This document shows, piece after piece, positions 15,217 to 22,988 of a DNA stretch of 23,181 bases. Each line of letters starts with the position of its first letter. The first letter of the stretch is position 1. The stretch is taken from positions 1 through 23,181 of IMG/VR virus record IMGVR_UViG_3300009285_000971; one strand, written 5' to 3'. The notes under the pieces were generated by a model that did no database searches, was not told where the DNA came from, and worked only from the letters and a program-made list of their open reading frames with translations. Origin of the DNA: a virus. Made by a program: the position numbers and the translations under genes.

Positions 15217-15755
15217 TAATCTGTATCAACGTACCAGATATTTGTGCTCGAACCGATATTTACTGCGGAGGGTACTTGGTCTACTCCTGTACCGTTGTAC
15301 AACCTCATAGTAACGAATCCTGCAGTTGAGGACGCTTTTGCAGATATAATATCCCATCCACTCGCGTTTAGACTAAGCGCCGTAGTTTTAGTTGATGTTG
15401 CTAGTTGAGCAAATACTACATCTCCTGACGCAATACCTGTTACCGCACAATCAATCTGGATACTAGAAGTTGCAACCACTGAAACGTCACCTTCTGGTGC
15501 ACGAAAGTCGCAAGTAGTAGCTTTTAGTTCAGCGTTGTCTGAACCATTTGCACCAATCTGAAAGTTCTTTTCGCTGTAATACCCTCCGTTATACTGAACA
15601 TAGGGCATATAGTTTTCAGCAAGAAGTCCTCCTGCCGCTCCTAAACTGTCTTTAGGAGGGAATTTTGGAATATCTTGTACAGGACTCGTCAACACGACTA
15701 CAAGAGCACCTATGGCAATTAGCACTGCACCTACTGAAATGAATATATTTTTCAT
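15216..15755 (-). CDS. Membrane-anchored or exported small protein, Parcubacteria-style
   Basis: A 179-residue protein with an N-terminal hydrophobic segment (IFISVGAVLIAIGALVVVL, residues 4-22), either a signal peptide or an anchor. A Gly/Tyr linker follows (LLAENYMPYVQYNGGYYSEK), then a beta-rich domain, LKATTCDFRAPEGDVS, IQIDCAVTGIASGDVVFAQL, WDIISAKASSTAGFVTMRLY, ending NIGSSTNIWYVDTD. I associate this AEL.ATTC...DCAVTG..SGDVVFA.LATST pattern with small secreted proteins of Parcubacteria. It sits between major capsid and decoration genes with its own leader element. It could be a virion surface fibre or a host-surface protein borrowed by the phage; the sequence does not decide. Confidence 0.68.
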   Translation of the reverse strand: MKNIFISVGAVLIAIGALVVVLTSPVQDIPKFPPKDSLGAAGGLLAENYMPYVQYNGGYYSEKNFQIGANGSDNAELKATTCDFRAPEGDVSVVATSSIQIDCAVTGIASGDVVFAQLATSTKTTALSLNASGWDIISAKASSTAGFVTMRLYNGTGVDQVPSAVNIGSSTNIWYVDTD

Positions 15756-15763
15756 GTGATTTT

Positions 15764-15778
15764 GATTAGTTTATAATC
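15764..15778 (-). promoter_or_regulatory. TTAWMAACTAA palindromic leader element, copy 2
   Basis: Minus-strand GATTATAAACTAATC: perfect five-base arms GATTA and TAATC around TAAAC. AACTAA ends ten bases before the ATG at 15755. A wider inverted repeat, TGTGATT and AATCACA, also encloses it and reaches the first base of the start codon. Confidence 0.55.
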
Positions 15779-15781
15779 ACA

Positions 15782-16831
15782 TTAGACAGATGTAATTCCG
15801 GTAAGTTTTGCGTGCCTTTTGAAGTTTCGAGAGATAAGTTCTCCGCCAAGATAGATATGACCCACAACCGATGCTGAGTTTGTCGGTTTAATCCATCCTG
15901 ACCACGAAAATCCGAGACCTTCAAGCGAGGAATAATCGTTACCTTCAATATCTTGAGATCGATATTTAATAGCTTCAGTCATTGCCATTGGAAGACCATA
16001 CCAATCAATAAAGTCCTCATTGACAAAATACATTACGCCTGATGTAGATTTCTCATCTGCAAGAATAGGAAATCCTTTGAAGAAAAGACCAGTAAATCCA
16101 GTACCTCCTACCATTCCTGTTCCTACTTTACCGAGATTGCCTGCCGCCTTCATCATTGAGACATCTTTTGCGATTCGCTCTTGTGGTTGAAGAAGTTGCT
16201 CATAAAGCGAGAAAACCGCTTCTGTTGTCAAACCAATAGTAGGTTTCTGTGCGCCTGACGACGCCGCATTATAGAGCGTTGACATCTTTGCAAGAGAAAG
16301 AGTCCCTGATGATGCTGTTACAGTTGATTTTAGAGTTGTGTATGTTGACCGAGACAAAGTACCAATAGTTGTTACATTTGTCGCGTCATCAACAATTGCT
16401 TCTAATCCGAGAAAATCTTTACTTCCGTTTCCTGTTCCATCTCCATAGAAGAGAGTTCCAATATCGTCAGCCATATCTTGAGCGGTTGACGCCATCTCAA
16501 GTTTAGCCAAATCAATAACTTTCTCTTCTGTGGCATTTGCTGAAAGCTCGTCCAATGGGAGAGCTACCGACATTTGATAGAACTTAGGAACAAATTCAAG
16601 ATTCACTCGATTGTCTGTTGCTGATGTAGAGAAAGTATCAAATCCTGCAAATGAAGTACCAGTTGTATTCTTAGAATACTTGACTGGGAACTTCATTCTC
16701 TCACCAACAAATTTTGATGCTCGTGAAAGCATACGAGTCGCAAATACGTTTCCGTTAAGAATAGTATCTACAACTTTTGGTAACAACTTCGATTGTGTCG
16801 TAGTTGTTACGCGAGTTCCAAGTGCGCTCAT
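15782..16831 (-). CDS. Major capsid protein, HK97 fold
   Basis: A 349-residue coat protein. Diagnostic stretches are FPVKYSKNTTGTSFAGFDTF (N-arm and E-loop region), VPKFYQMSVALPLDELSANA, DDIGTLFYGDGTGNGSKDFL followed by GLEAIVDD, the P-domain GLTTEAVFSLYEQLLQPQER, and the C-terminal GLGFSWSGWIKPTNSASVVG followed by HIYLGGEL. These give the usual order for HK97-fold phage coat proteins. It follows a separate scaffold-like gene, so no N-terminal delta domain is needed, as in P22-like assembly. Start is ATG with an AACTAA leader element and no Shine-Dalgarno. Hundreds of copies are needed per particle, so strong translation is expected despite the missing ribosome site. Confidence 0.9.
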   Translation of the reverse strand: MSALGTRVTTTTQSKLLPKVVDTILNGNVFATRMLSRASKFVGERMKFPVKYSKNTTGTSFAGFDTFSTSATDNRVNLEFVPKFYQMSVALPLDELSANATEEKVIDLAKLEMASTAQDMADDIGTLFYGDGTGNGSKDFLGLEAIVDDATNVTTIGTLSRSTYTTLKSTVTASSGTLSLAKMSTLYNAASSGAQKPTIGLTTEAVFSLYEQLLQPQERIAKDVSMMKAAGNLGKVGTGMVGGTGFTGLFFKGFPILADEKSTSGVMYFVNEDFIDWYGLPMAMTEAIKYRSQDIEGNDYSSLEGLGFSWSGWIKPTNSASVVGHIYLGGELISRNFKRHAKLTGITSV

Positions 16832-16840
16832 TTTTGAAGT

Positions 16841-16853
16841 GTTAGTTTATAAA
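16841..16853 (-). promoter_or_regulatory. TTAWMAACTAA leader element, copy 1 (major capsid gene)
   Basis: Minus-strand TTTATAAACTAAC. The arms are only TTA and TAA around TAAAC. AACTAA ends ten bases before the capsid ATG at 16831. The TAA stop of the scaffold-like gene lies inside the element. Confidence 0.45.
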
Positions 16854-17590
16854 TTTCCCCATGACGTTCGTCGTAATTCATTAGTCGTCATGTAATCTTT
16901 TGGAGGTTTTTCTCCTCCTGTTGTCTTTGTAGTAGTATCAGCGAGTATTTTACGAGCGTCTGAATGAGAAGTATCAGGTTTTCCTTTTAACATCTCATGA
17001 ATCTTATATCCTTTCTGAAAATCGAAATTATTGTTTTCGTCAGTAGGACGGTAATCAAGCATTGTTTTTATAAGCTCATTTCGGTCAAACTTTTTTCCTT
17101 CGTCTTCAAGTTTCTTAACCTCATTATCTACCCACTTATTCCATTTCGTTGTTTCTTCTAATGCTTGGCGTTGATACTGTTCCTGACGTTCAATAACTTT
17201 CTTTTCGATTTCCTCAGTTCGAACTTGCTCATACTCACTGTACTTCTGCCACGCTATCTCGTTTTCTCCATATAATTCCCGAAACCAATCAGGTATATCT
17301 GTTGATTCGGTCTTTTTGGAGTAATCTTCTTTGAAAGCGGCGAGTTCTTGAATAATTTTAGTATTCTCCTCGTCTCGCTCTCGTAACCTATCTAGCTCGG
17401 TTTCTCTTTCGATCCACCGTGGATGCTTATGAAAAGGCAAATTATCTTCGGGAGTACTCTCGCCCTCCTTTGGCTTGTCCTCTTCTGGTTTGGTTTCGGG
17501 TAGCGACTCCGGTGGAGTTTCCTTCTCCATGTCCTTGAAAGGATCTGAACCCTCTGTGGGGACATCCGCTAGAATTTCTTTTAATTCCAT
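16847..17590 (-). CDS. Scaffolding-like protein
   Basis: A 247-residue, very acidic and helical protein directly before the major capsid gene, where scaffold genes belong. Residues 1-60 are Pro/Glu-rich and disordered (ETPPESLPETKPEEDKPKEG). Then PFHKHPRWIERETELDRLRE starts a long charged helix or coiled coil to about residue 190. The C-terminus is basic and ends ELRRTSWGNL, suitable for contacting coat protein. No protease motif is seen, so coat processing is not suggested. No Shine-Dalgarno precedes the ATG at 17590. The scaffold role rests on position and composition, which are typical. Confidence 0.72.
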   Translation of the reverse strand: MELKEILADVPTEGSDPFKDMEKETPPESLPETKPEEDKPKEGESTPEDNLPFHKHPRWIERETELDRLRERDEENTKIIQELAAFKEDYSKKTESTDIPDWFRELYGENEIAWQKYSEYEQVRTEEIEKKVIERQEQYQRQALEETTKWNKWVDNEVKKLEDEGKKFDRNELIKTMLDYRPTDENNNFDFQKGYKIHEMLKGKPDTSHSDARKILADTTTKTTGGEKPPKDYMTTNELRRTSWGNL

Positions 17591-17642
17591 ATATTTACGC
17601 AGGGGTTTTTAATGGGAACTCCGAGCAAACCCTTAATAATAA

Positions 17643-17864
17643 TTATTTAATAGATTTCTTCATAGCTTCCATCATTTTATACTGTGTGTATTCAGAATCC
17701 ATATTCGTACTTCCTTCACGTTGCATTTCTTTGAATTTTCGTCTTTCTAACACTTTTTCTCGCGCTTTATCATATCGTTCACCTAGTACTTTGTTAAATC
17801 GCCGTACGGGAAACGAGACCATATCTGACATAACTTCTGTTACTTTGTTTCGGTTATCTCGCAT
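17643..17864 (-). CDS. Small basic hypothetical protein, 73 residues
   Basis: A Lys/Arg/Glu-rich, probably helical protein (MRDNRNKVTEVMSDMVSFPV, then RRFNKVLGERYDKAREKVLE). It overlaps the end of the MPFKSKAQ-type gene by 11 bases, which supports coupled translation. The 52 bases after its stop hold a weak GGGTTT/AAACCC inverted repeat and nothing else. No known family; minor head protein or nucleic-acid binder are both possible. Confidence 0.6.
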   Translation of the reverse strand: MRDNRNKVTEVMSDMVSFPVRRFNKVLGERYDKAREKVLERRKFKEMQREGSTNMDSEYTQYKMMEAMKKSIK

Positions 17865-18000
17865 ATCGTTTCAGTGCTTTTTCTTGACCAACCTTATTTG
17901 GCAATGCTTTTATTGAAGATGTTTTTGAAGCAAATTCCTTTGCAATTTTAGGATGACGGGCAAACATATAACGTGCTTGAGCTTTACTTTTGAACGGCAT
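17854..18000 (-). CDS. Small phage protein of the MxFKSKAQxRxMFA type, 48 residues
   Basis: A 48-residue gene starting MPFKSKAQARYMFARHPKIA. The core M..KSKAQ.R.MFA..P.IA.EFA is a recurring small phage protein pattern, often near portal and capsid genes; its function is not known to me. It is basic (many Lys/Arg) and ends KALKRYAR. The ATG shares one base with the portal TAA stop (TAATG), so it is translated with the portal, and its end overlaps the next small gene by 11 bases. This tight fit and the recognisable N-terminus make it confident despite its size. Confidence 0.78.
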   Translation of the reverse strand: MPFKSKAQARYMFARHPKIAKEFASKTSSIKALPNKVGQEKALKRYAR

Positions 18001-19865
18001 TATCGTACAGGCGTGGTTACTTGTTTAACAAGACCTTGTAAAAGAATCTTCTGTTGATCTTGAGTATTTTGTTGTTGCGACCTTTTTTGTTCTCCTTCTT
18101 GTTGCTGTTGGACTTGCTGTTGTATCTGTTGTTGTTGTTGAGCTTGTTGAATAGCCATTTGTTGCTGTTGTTGCGCTTGTAAGTCAGGAAATAATGCTAT
18201 AGGGTCTGCTTTCCATAAGAATAAGTTCTTAGCGGCCTCACGGGGATTTGGAAATTCTAGACGATCAAAGAATGTAATTGGATCAATACCTTGTGCACCC
18301 CATAATTCTATTGCTTCATTTCGTTTGTTAAGAGGATCGTGAGGTATCATTGACCCTTCTTTTACTCCGATTGAAAGTTTTAAATCTCCAAATTCGCTGT
18401 TTACTAGTTGAATATATTCTTGAGTCCGTTCATTGCCGAGAACTGCGGCAAAATGTGGTTCGTCATAGTACACATACATCAGTTGAACAAACCAATTGAA
18501 TACTTTATCTGAAAACTGTTCGAGATATGTTGAAACCCCGCCACCAATCCGGTCTGAATCTTGTCCTTTAATAATTAGTTTCCCTCTAACTGTTTGTTCG
18601 TTTACTGTTCCTTGAGGAGTAGAACCACGCGTACCAAAGATATTACGTAACTCATTTCGGTAGTCAAGCAACGATTCATACACAAATGAAGGCAAAGGTT
18701 CTCCTGAGTCACGTTTGATTGAATCGTTTACGTTACCTGTCGGAACCCATATTGCACCACCCCCTCGTAATGCTTTTGACGCCTTATTAGCTTGTTCTTC
18801 AGTAAACGCTTCTCCTGATACTATCAATCCGCCATTTGTATTATCGGCGTTTCTATCAATCTGTAAAAGACGTTTATTGATTAAATCTTGTAAACTAAGG
18901 TTTTGTTGGACTAAATTAGTGTCGTCATGCGGATGTTTCCCAAGATTAAAGATTGAAAGAAATACATATGGTTTTTTACGGTTTTTGAAGTGATTTCGCC
19001 CAGGCACTGTTTGTGTTTGAGGTTTTCCTGTCTCATCAATAGGCGGTTGACCGGTAAAAGGGTCGGCAGGGAGAGGTTGTTCAGTTTCATAATTCCAATG
19101 AGGATTCTTATTTTTTGCGAGAACTTCGTCTTCTAATGTCCAAAACACATAGTCATCAGTTGTCCACATCACATATTGAACTTTGGTTCCCATTTTTTCT
19201 TTAACTTTGTCTGTAATGAATGCTGTTTTTTTAGGAAACCGAAGAACTAAGTCTGATGCCATATCTTCTAAAAGCTCACCAATGTAATACCCAGTATATT
19301 CACATTCCTCTATAGTTGCTTTTGGGTCTAAAATGAGTTTCTGGGGACGTAAAGGAACAGACGTTATATCGTTTTCTTTCATTGACCACCCTACTTTCAT
19401 AACACCAAGCAAGTACAATGCCCAATATCGCGCTACTTGCTTAACTTTCAAGTTATATGACATCTCATCAGAAATATACATTAGCATCTTTCGTACTTTA
19501 TCTGCTAATGCGTTTCCAGGTTCAGTGTTATCTGCTTCTACTAATGGGTCGGCTTTTGGACGAGTAGCAATAGGCAAAAATGTTTCTAGTGCCTCAAAAA
19601 TTAAGTTATCAACGAGCGGTCGGTCTCCTTTTGTTAAAGAAAATTGCTTTCCCAACCAATAATTCTCGTTATCTAATTGTTTTGGTTCTATTAGTTTTTG
19701 ATATGGTTCCCATTGTTTTATCCAATCACGTTTAAGTTCAATAAGTTCCTCATCTTTCATTGACAACTCAAGTTCAGGAAGCAACGGAGACACAACACTC
19801 TCGTCTTCGCCGGAGGTTTTATTAGTTGGATTCAGTAATGAATAGAAACCTTCAAGTAAATTCAT
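18000..19865 (-). CDS. Portal protein
   Basis: A 621-residue portal, the dodecameric ring through which DNA is packaged. I start it at the ATG at 19865 (MNLLEGFYSLL), which overlaps the terminase TGA as ATGA; a TTG four codons upstream is less likely. Portal-type features: DRPLVDNLIFEALETFLP (80-98), ILDPKATIEECEYTGYYIGE (178-197), YVFLSIFNLGKHPHDDTNLV followed by QQNLSLQDLINKRLLQIDRN (300-339), FVYESLLDYRNELRNIFGTR (394-413) and TVRGKLIIKGQDSDRIGGG (425-443). The clip/stem order fits podovirus-like portals. Residues 562-608 are a glutamine-rich tail (QAQQQQQMAIQQAQQQQQIQ and onward), helical and possibly part of the barrel. Between small-terminase/large-terminase genes and scaffold, the order is canonical. 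Confidence 0.9.
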   Translation of the reverse strand: MNLLEGFYSLLNPTNKTSGEDESVVSPLLPELELSMKDEELIELKRDWIKQWEPYQKLIEPKQLDNENYWLGKQFSLTKGDRPLVDNLIFEALETFLPIATRPKADPLVEADNTEPGNALADKVRKMLMYISDEMSYNLKVKQVARYWALYLLGVMKVGWSMKENDITSVPLRPQKLILDPKATIEECEYTGYYIGELLEDMASDLVLRFPKKTAFITDKVKEKMGTKVQYVMWTTDDYVFWTLEDEVLAKNKNPHWNYETEQPLPADPFTGQPPIDETGKPQTQTVPGRNHFKNRKKPYVFLSIFNLGKHPHDDTNLVQQNLSLQDLINKRLLQIDRNADNTNGGLIVSGEAFTEEQANKASKALRGGGAIWVPTGNVNDSIKRDSGEPLPSFVYESLLDYRNELRNIFGTRGSTPQGTVNEQTVRGKLIIKGQDSDRIGGGVSTYLEQFSDKVFNWFVQLMYVYYDEPHFAAVLGNERTQEYIQLVNSEFGDLKLSIGVKEGSMIPHDPLNKRNEAIELWGAQGIDPITFFDRLEFPNPREAAKNLFLWKADPIALFPDLQAQQQQQMAIQQAQQQQQIQQQVQQQQEGEQKRSQQQNTQDQQKILLQGLVKQVTTPVR

Positions 19866-21448
19866 TGATTTCGCCAATCATCTAATTCTTCGACTTTGGG
19901 ATATACGAATCGTGGTTTCCAAGGCATAGTATCGTCTTGTCGTAATTCTGTTGATACTGGGAATATATTTTGTTCTCCTGTAAAGATTTTACCACCTTCA
20001 TTTTTGAATCTATCCATTCCTACTCGCCAATATAGCGAAGCATGACACCAATGATCCATTCCATTTGACGACTCCCAGCTAAATTGTGGTACTCCTAAAC
20101 TATCTAATTCAACTATTTTGTAAAGTGTATCCCAGTGGCTTTGAAATTCTGCCCAATCGTCTTGTGTTCCTTGTAATGGTATTTTCTTATTAGCAAAGTC
20201 GTCTATAACCATTTGTAATCCCCGATTTCTATCTACGATAACATTCCCCGCTTCCTCGTTTTTACCCCATCGGATAAGCTGAAATGTCTTTCTATCTCGC
20301 GCGTAGTGGCATAAAAATACTCGTCCTGGATACTTTTCTCGTAACCGTCTTGGTTCAGTTAAATCGGGTAAGGCATCAATAACCGCAATACTTCTTTCAT
20401 ACTTTGCCAAAAGCGACTCAATCTCTTTCCAATCATTTGCGATCCCTGCATAGAAGATTCCTTCTTTATTTCCGAGTACGTAATGCTTTTTGAGCCCAGA
20501 GTCACAACCAATGACAATACGCTCTTGGGAATTAATATCATTAGTGCAGTTACGATAAATAATATCAGGGGTGACTTGATTTCCTTCACCAACATATGGG
20601 AGACCCAAGACGAAATTTGAGAAGTATTCTGCTGATTTAGTTTCATGATATTTGATTATTTCCTCGGCAGTAATCCATGGTGCCATTAGAAATGAAATCC
20701 AATAGCCAGAAAATTCTTTATCACGATATTTACGAACCCATCGTCCTACTCGTCGTTCCTCGTTACTTAGTAAATGCTTACAATACTTGCATATAAAACA
20801 TCGTTTGATACTGTCAATACTTTCAGGCCATGATAAAAACTGTTCTTTGTAGCAACTGTTACAGGTGATAAACCAATGTTTTTGGTCTGATTTCGCCCAG
20901 TATCTTGACACTCCATTTCCTTCAACGCTTGGGTTTGAAAAGTGCCATTCCCATTTGTACTGTGAATGTTGGAGTCGTGAAGCGTATTGCTGGATGACAT
21001 CTTGTTTTGAACGGTCTTCTTCGTCATAAATGTTTAGGTCTGAGGAAACAGCAAGTGCGGCGCGTTCCCCCCATGTTCCTCGATAATAAATAACATTATC
21101 TCCGACTTGTTTTTGTTCAACTGCGTCTTTTTCTTTAACATAATCTAGTAAAATAGGATTTTGTGTTATAATTCGATTAACTTTGCCTCCTACAAAATCG
21201 TGCATATCAGAAAACGAAGGCATTGTATAGATTATATCAAGTTTCTTGTGTTTGGCGAGAAAGAATGATTTCAATATCGCCATTGTTGAAAATCCAATCT
21301 GTGCGGCTTTATAACATACTAGTTTTGGTGAAAAATCTCTATAGATATCATATAAGAATAAATGGTCATAAAAATCTAGTACTTGGCCAAGCTCATTTTT
21401 TATCTGATACTTCCGTAGCCATCTGATTATTGATGATTCGTTTTCCAT
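19862..21448 (-). CDS. terL: Terminase large subunit, GpA family
   Basis: The 528-residue DNA-packaging motor, ATPase plus nuclease. The Walker A is the deviant lambda gpA type, KAAQIGFST at 47-55 (compare KSARVGYS), with lysine at the front. Walker B is LNIYDEED at 138-145. A zinc finger follows: C196, C199, C217, C220 and C223 supply candidate ligands, as in GpA enzymes. The nuclease carries acidic residues at D316 (VIGCDSG), D358 (AVIDALPD) and D465 (DHWCHASLYWRV). Length is a little short for GpA (about 600 or more). The ATG is inside the end of the small-subunit gene (56-base overlap), and its stop overlaps the portal by ATGA. Confidence 0.92.
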   Translation of the reverse strand: MENESSIIRWLRKYQIKNELGQVLDFYDHLFLYDIYRDFSPKLVCYKAAQIGFSTMAILKSFFLAKHKKLDIIYTMPSFSDMHDFVGGKVNRIITQNPILLDYVKEKDAVEQKQVGDNVIYYRGTWGERAALAVSSDLNIYDEEDRSKQDVIQQYASRLQHSQYKWEWHFSNPSVEGNGVSRYWAKSDQKHWFITCNSCYKEQFLSWPESIDSIKRCFICKYCKHLLSNEERRVGRWVRKYRDKEFSGYWISFLMAPWITAEEIIKYHETKSAEYFSNFVLGLPYVGEGNQVTPDIIYRNCTNDINSQERIVIGCDSGLKKHYVLGNKEGIFYAGIANDWKEIESLLAKYERSIAVIDALPDLTEPRRLREKYPGRVFLCHYARDRKTFQLIRWGKNEEAGNVIVDRNRGLQMVIDDFANKKIPLQGTQDDWAEFQSHWDTLYKIVELDSLGVPQFSWESSNGMDHWCHASLYWRVGMDRFKNEGGKIFTGEQNIFPVSTELRQDDTMPWKPRFVYPKVEELDDWRNQ

Positions 21449-21839
21449 CGAGTAACAACTTTCTTACTTTTTCTTCATATTCTTTATCAAGTTTTGCTAA
21501 TTCTTTGTTATCTATTTTCATATCTACATTCAAAGTTCTTGATTCTGTTTTTTCAACTGGTTTGAATCCTGCTCTATCCATAATATCTTTAGATGCAACA
21601 TAACTAACCATTTCTGATTTTGCTTTTTGAGATAGATGGAATATCTTACTTTCTGCTTGTTCTGCGTGGTCTGCGAGATATTCTTGTATCTTTATTCTTC
21701 TTAAGTTTTGAGAAGATATTGCTCCTGCAGAATTTTCGCTTGTTGTGTCATAGTTCATCAATACGGCTTTTGTTCCATTTCCTGTATCTAAATAATCTTT
21801 GACAAATCCTTGTTCTTTTTTAGTTAATCGTGTGGCCAT
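21393..21839 (-). CDS. terS: Terminase small subunit
   Basis: A 148-residue DNA-recognition subunit. The N-terminal helix-turn-helix region LTKKEQGFVKDYLDTGNGTKAVL matches the Terminase_2 pattern (LT.KQ..FV..YL.TGNAT.A), followed by SQNLRRIKIQEYLADHAEQA. The middle DIMDRAGFKPVEKTESRTL is also usual for this family (...DRAGYKPVEK). The C-terminal helix (ELAKLDKEYEEKVRKLLLDG) probably contacts the large subunit. It precedes the large subunit with a 56-base overlap, the standard order. No Shine-Dalgarno lies before the ATG at 21839. Confidence 0.85.
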   Translation of the reverse strand: MATRLTKKEQGFVKDYLDTGNGTKAVLMNYDTTSENSAGAISSQNLRRIKIQEYLADHAEQAESKIFHLSQKAKSEMVSYVASKDIMDRAGFKPVEKTESRTLNVDMKIDNKELAKLDKEYEEKVRKLLLDGKRIINNQMATEVSDKK

Positions 21840-22098
21840 GAATACTTTTATATGATTTCCATAATACTTCTAATCCGTCATGTTCTCCTGTGAAATCGTT
21901 TATATCAATTGCTTGATAGTATTCTTTGTTTCCATTAGTAAAATCTGGTTTTCCCTTCATAATCCATCTGCCATCATACAAAATTGGTTTTTCAAATTCT
22001 AAAGAATCTAAAATTTCTTTCTCAACATAATTCTTAGTTACCCCAACACTGTTAGGTTTTACAAGTTTGATTCTATTTCCTTCTTTGACATTTTCCAT
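21820..22098 (-). CDS. Hypothetical protein, 92 residues
   Basis: A soluble, mixed alpha/beta-type protein: MENVKEGNRIKLVKPNSVGV, then PILYDGRWIMKGKPDFTNGN and DINDFTGEHDGLEVLWKSY. No family is recognised. It overlaps the zinc-ribbon gene before it by 40 bases and the small terminase after it by 20 bases, so it is embedded in the operon. A packaging regulator or DNA-binding accessory would fit the place, but nothing in the sequence shows it. Confidence 0.65.
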   Translation of the reverse strand: MENVKEGNRIKLVKPNSVGVTKNYVEKEILDSLEFEKPILYDGRWIMKGKPDFTNGNKEYYQAIDINDFTGEHDGLEVLWKSYKSIHGHTIN

Positions 22099-22328
22099 TC
22101 TTTTTCTAATGTTTTAGTTCCGTGAGCTTGAATAAAGTTCTTATTGATTGTTCCGTCTTTTTTCAATGGCTGTAATAGATCTTTAGCAAACAGATTTCGT
22201 TCTACGTTAGTTTTTCTTGTCCATCTGCCGGGAATCTCATGCTTTTCTTCTATGTAACAATATCCACATGTACCATAAAATCGTTGTTCAAAAGAAGTTA
22301 TTTCATTCTTGCATTTTTGGCATTTCAT
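22059..22328 (-). CDS. Small zinc-ribbon protein, 89 residues
   Basis: Two CxxC knuckles at C3/C6 (MKCQKCKNEI) and C21/C24 (YGTCGYCYIEEK) form a likely zinc ribbon. The rest is basic and helical, with NLFAKDLLQPLKKDGTINKN, then FIQAHGTKTLEKEWKMSKKE. Zinc ribbons of this size in phages bind nucleic acids or proteins. It overlaps both neighbours (26 and 40 bases), so it belongs to the packaging operon. The specific role is unknown; a terminase-associated or transcription factor is possible. Confidence 0.65.
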   Translation of the reverse strand: MKCQKCKNEITSFEQRFYGTCGYCYIEEKHEIPGRWTRKTNVERNLFAKDLLQPLKKDGTINKNFIQAHGTKTLEKEWKMSKKEIESNL

Positions 22329-22515
22329 CTTTTAACGAATCAACCCAATTTTCTAATTCTTCTGATTCAGGTTCTAGAATAGCGCCTTTTTGTTTTAACT
22401 TTGATTGTATTTGTCTTACTTGGCGTTCGGCTTTTGGAATTGTCCATACACCAATGAGAACGAGTATCAACGCTCCTATTAACCCTGTAACAATTCCTAG
22501 TAAGTATTCAATCAT
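22303..22515 (-). CDS. Small membrane protein, 70 residues
   Basis: Residues 1-25 form one transmembrane helix (MIEYLLGIVTGLIGALILVL, then IGVWTIP), followed by a charged helical tail of about 45 residues (ERQVRQIQSKLKQKGAILEP, then ESEELENWVDSLKDE). The layout N-out, C-in single-pass with coiled tail is seen in many small phage proteins, including Rz-like spanins and envelope regulators; no lipobox or partner gene is present, so spanin is not claimed. It starts by ATGA overlap with the 50-residue ORF and overlaps the zinc-ribbon gene by 26 bases. Confidence 0.62.
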   Translation of the reverse strand: MIEYLLGIVTGLIGALILVLIGVWTIPKAERQVRQIQSKLKQKGAILEPESEELENWVDSLKDEMPKMQE

Positions 22516-22664
22516 TGAATTGTAATTTGACAGTACTCAGAATCATTTGCTGTTTTGTTTGCTTCTAAAGAAATAATATCTTTATCATTTTCAATGATAG
22601 ACGCTTTTTGTAGCCGGACTTCTGATGATTTTATTCTGTCATTATAGGTCTTTCCTCCTTTCAT
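22512..22664 (-). CDS. Candidate small protein, 50 residues
   Basis: A possible gene starting MKGGKTYNDRIKSSEVRLQK and ending YCQITIQ. It fills most of the space between the coiled-coil gene and the membrane-protein gene, and its TGA overlaps the next ATG (ATGA), which supports it. Against it, the only perfect Shine-Dalgarno sequence I found in the window (AGGAGG) is inside its first codons. That site would instead serve an ATG 11 bases on, which gives only three codons. Composition is plausible for a helical peptide. No family recognised. Confidence 0.42.
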   Translation of the reverse strand: MKGGKTYNDRIKSSEVRLQKASIIENDKDIISLEANKTANDSEYCQITIQ

Positions 22665-22702
22665 AACAAACTTGACTTATTTACTCTTTCGTGATTTAGT
22701 TT

Positions 22703-22963
22703 CTACCACCACTTTGACTTACCTACGGGCTTTTTTGCTTCTACTAACTTTTCTAAAAACTTTGAGTATTCGACATTAAGCTGCCGCTGAACCTGTCTAG
22801 CGTCTTCCAAAACCTTTACTCTAGTTTCAAAACCTTGTAAATATGGTTCTATGACGGTCTTTTCCAATTCTTTCAACCGTGCTTTTAATTCCTCGATAGA
22901 GGTTTCAATGGCTATGATTCGCAGTTGTGCCCGACTTTCGGGATCAAGTTGAGTTGAATCCAT
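22703..22963 (-). CDS. Small coiled-coil protein, 86 residues
   Basis: A helical protein with heptad spacing through much of its length: LRIIAIETSIEELKARLKEL, then EKTVIEPYLQGFETRVKVLE and NVEYSKFLEKLVEAKK, ending KSKWW. It is the first complete gene after the probable promoter at 22989-23016, so it may head the late operon. No family is recognised. A leader of about 20 bases without a Shine-Dalgarno sequence precedes the ATG at 22963. Confidence 0.66.
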   Translation of the reverse strand: MDSTQLDPESRAQLRIIAIETSIEELKARLKELEKTVIEPYLQGFETRVKVLEDARQVQRQLNVEYSKFLEKLVEAKKPVGKSKWW

Positions 22964-22988
22964 AATAACACGAGAATTAGGTATTTTT

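Noticed and set aside
15766-15948. 60-codon minus-strand frame at the end of the major capsid gene
   Set aside because: It lies out of frame within the capsid gene's conserved C-terminus and has no family resemblance.
17603-17632. GGGTTT/AAACCC inverted repeat between the 73-residue gene and the scaffold gene as a terminator
   Set aside because: Six base pairs around an 18-base loop and no T-tract; too weak to call.
20359-20646. 95-codon minus-strand frame within the large terminase gene
   Set aside because: Out-of-frame shadow of the terminase nuclease region, with no independent evidence.
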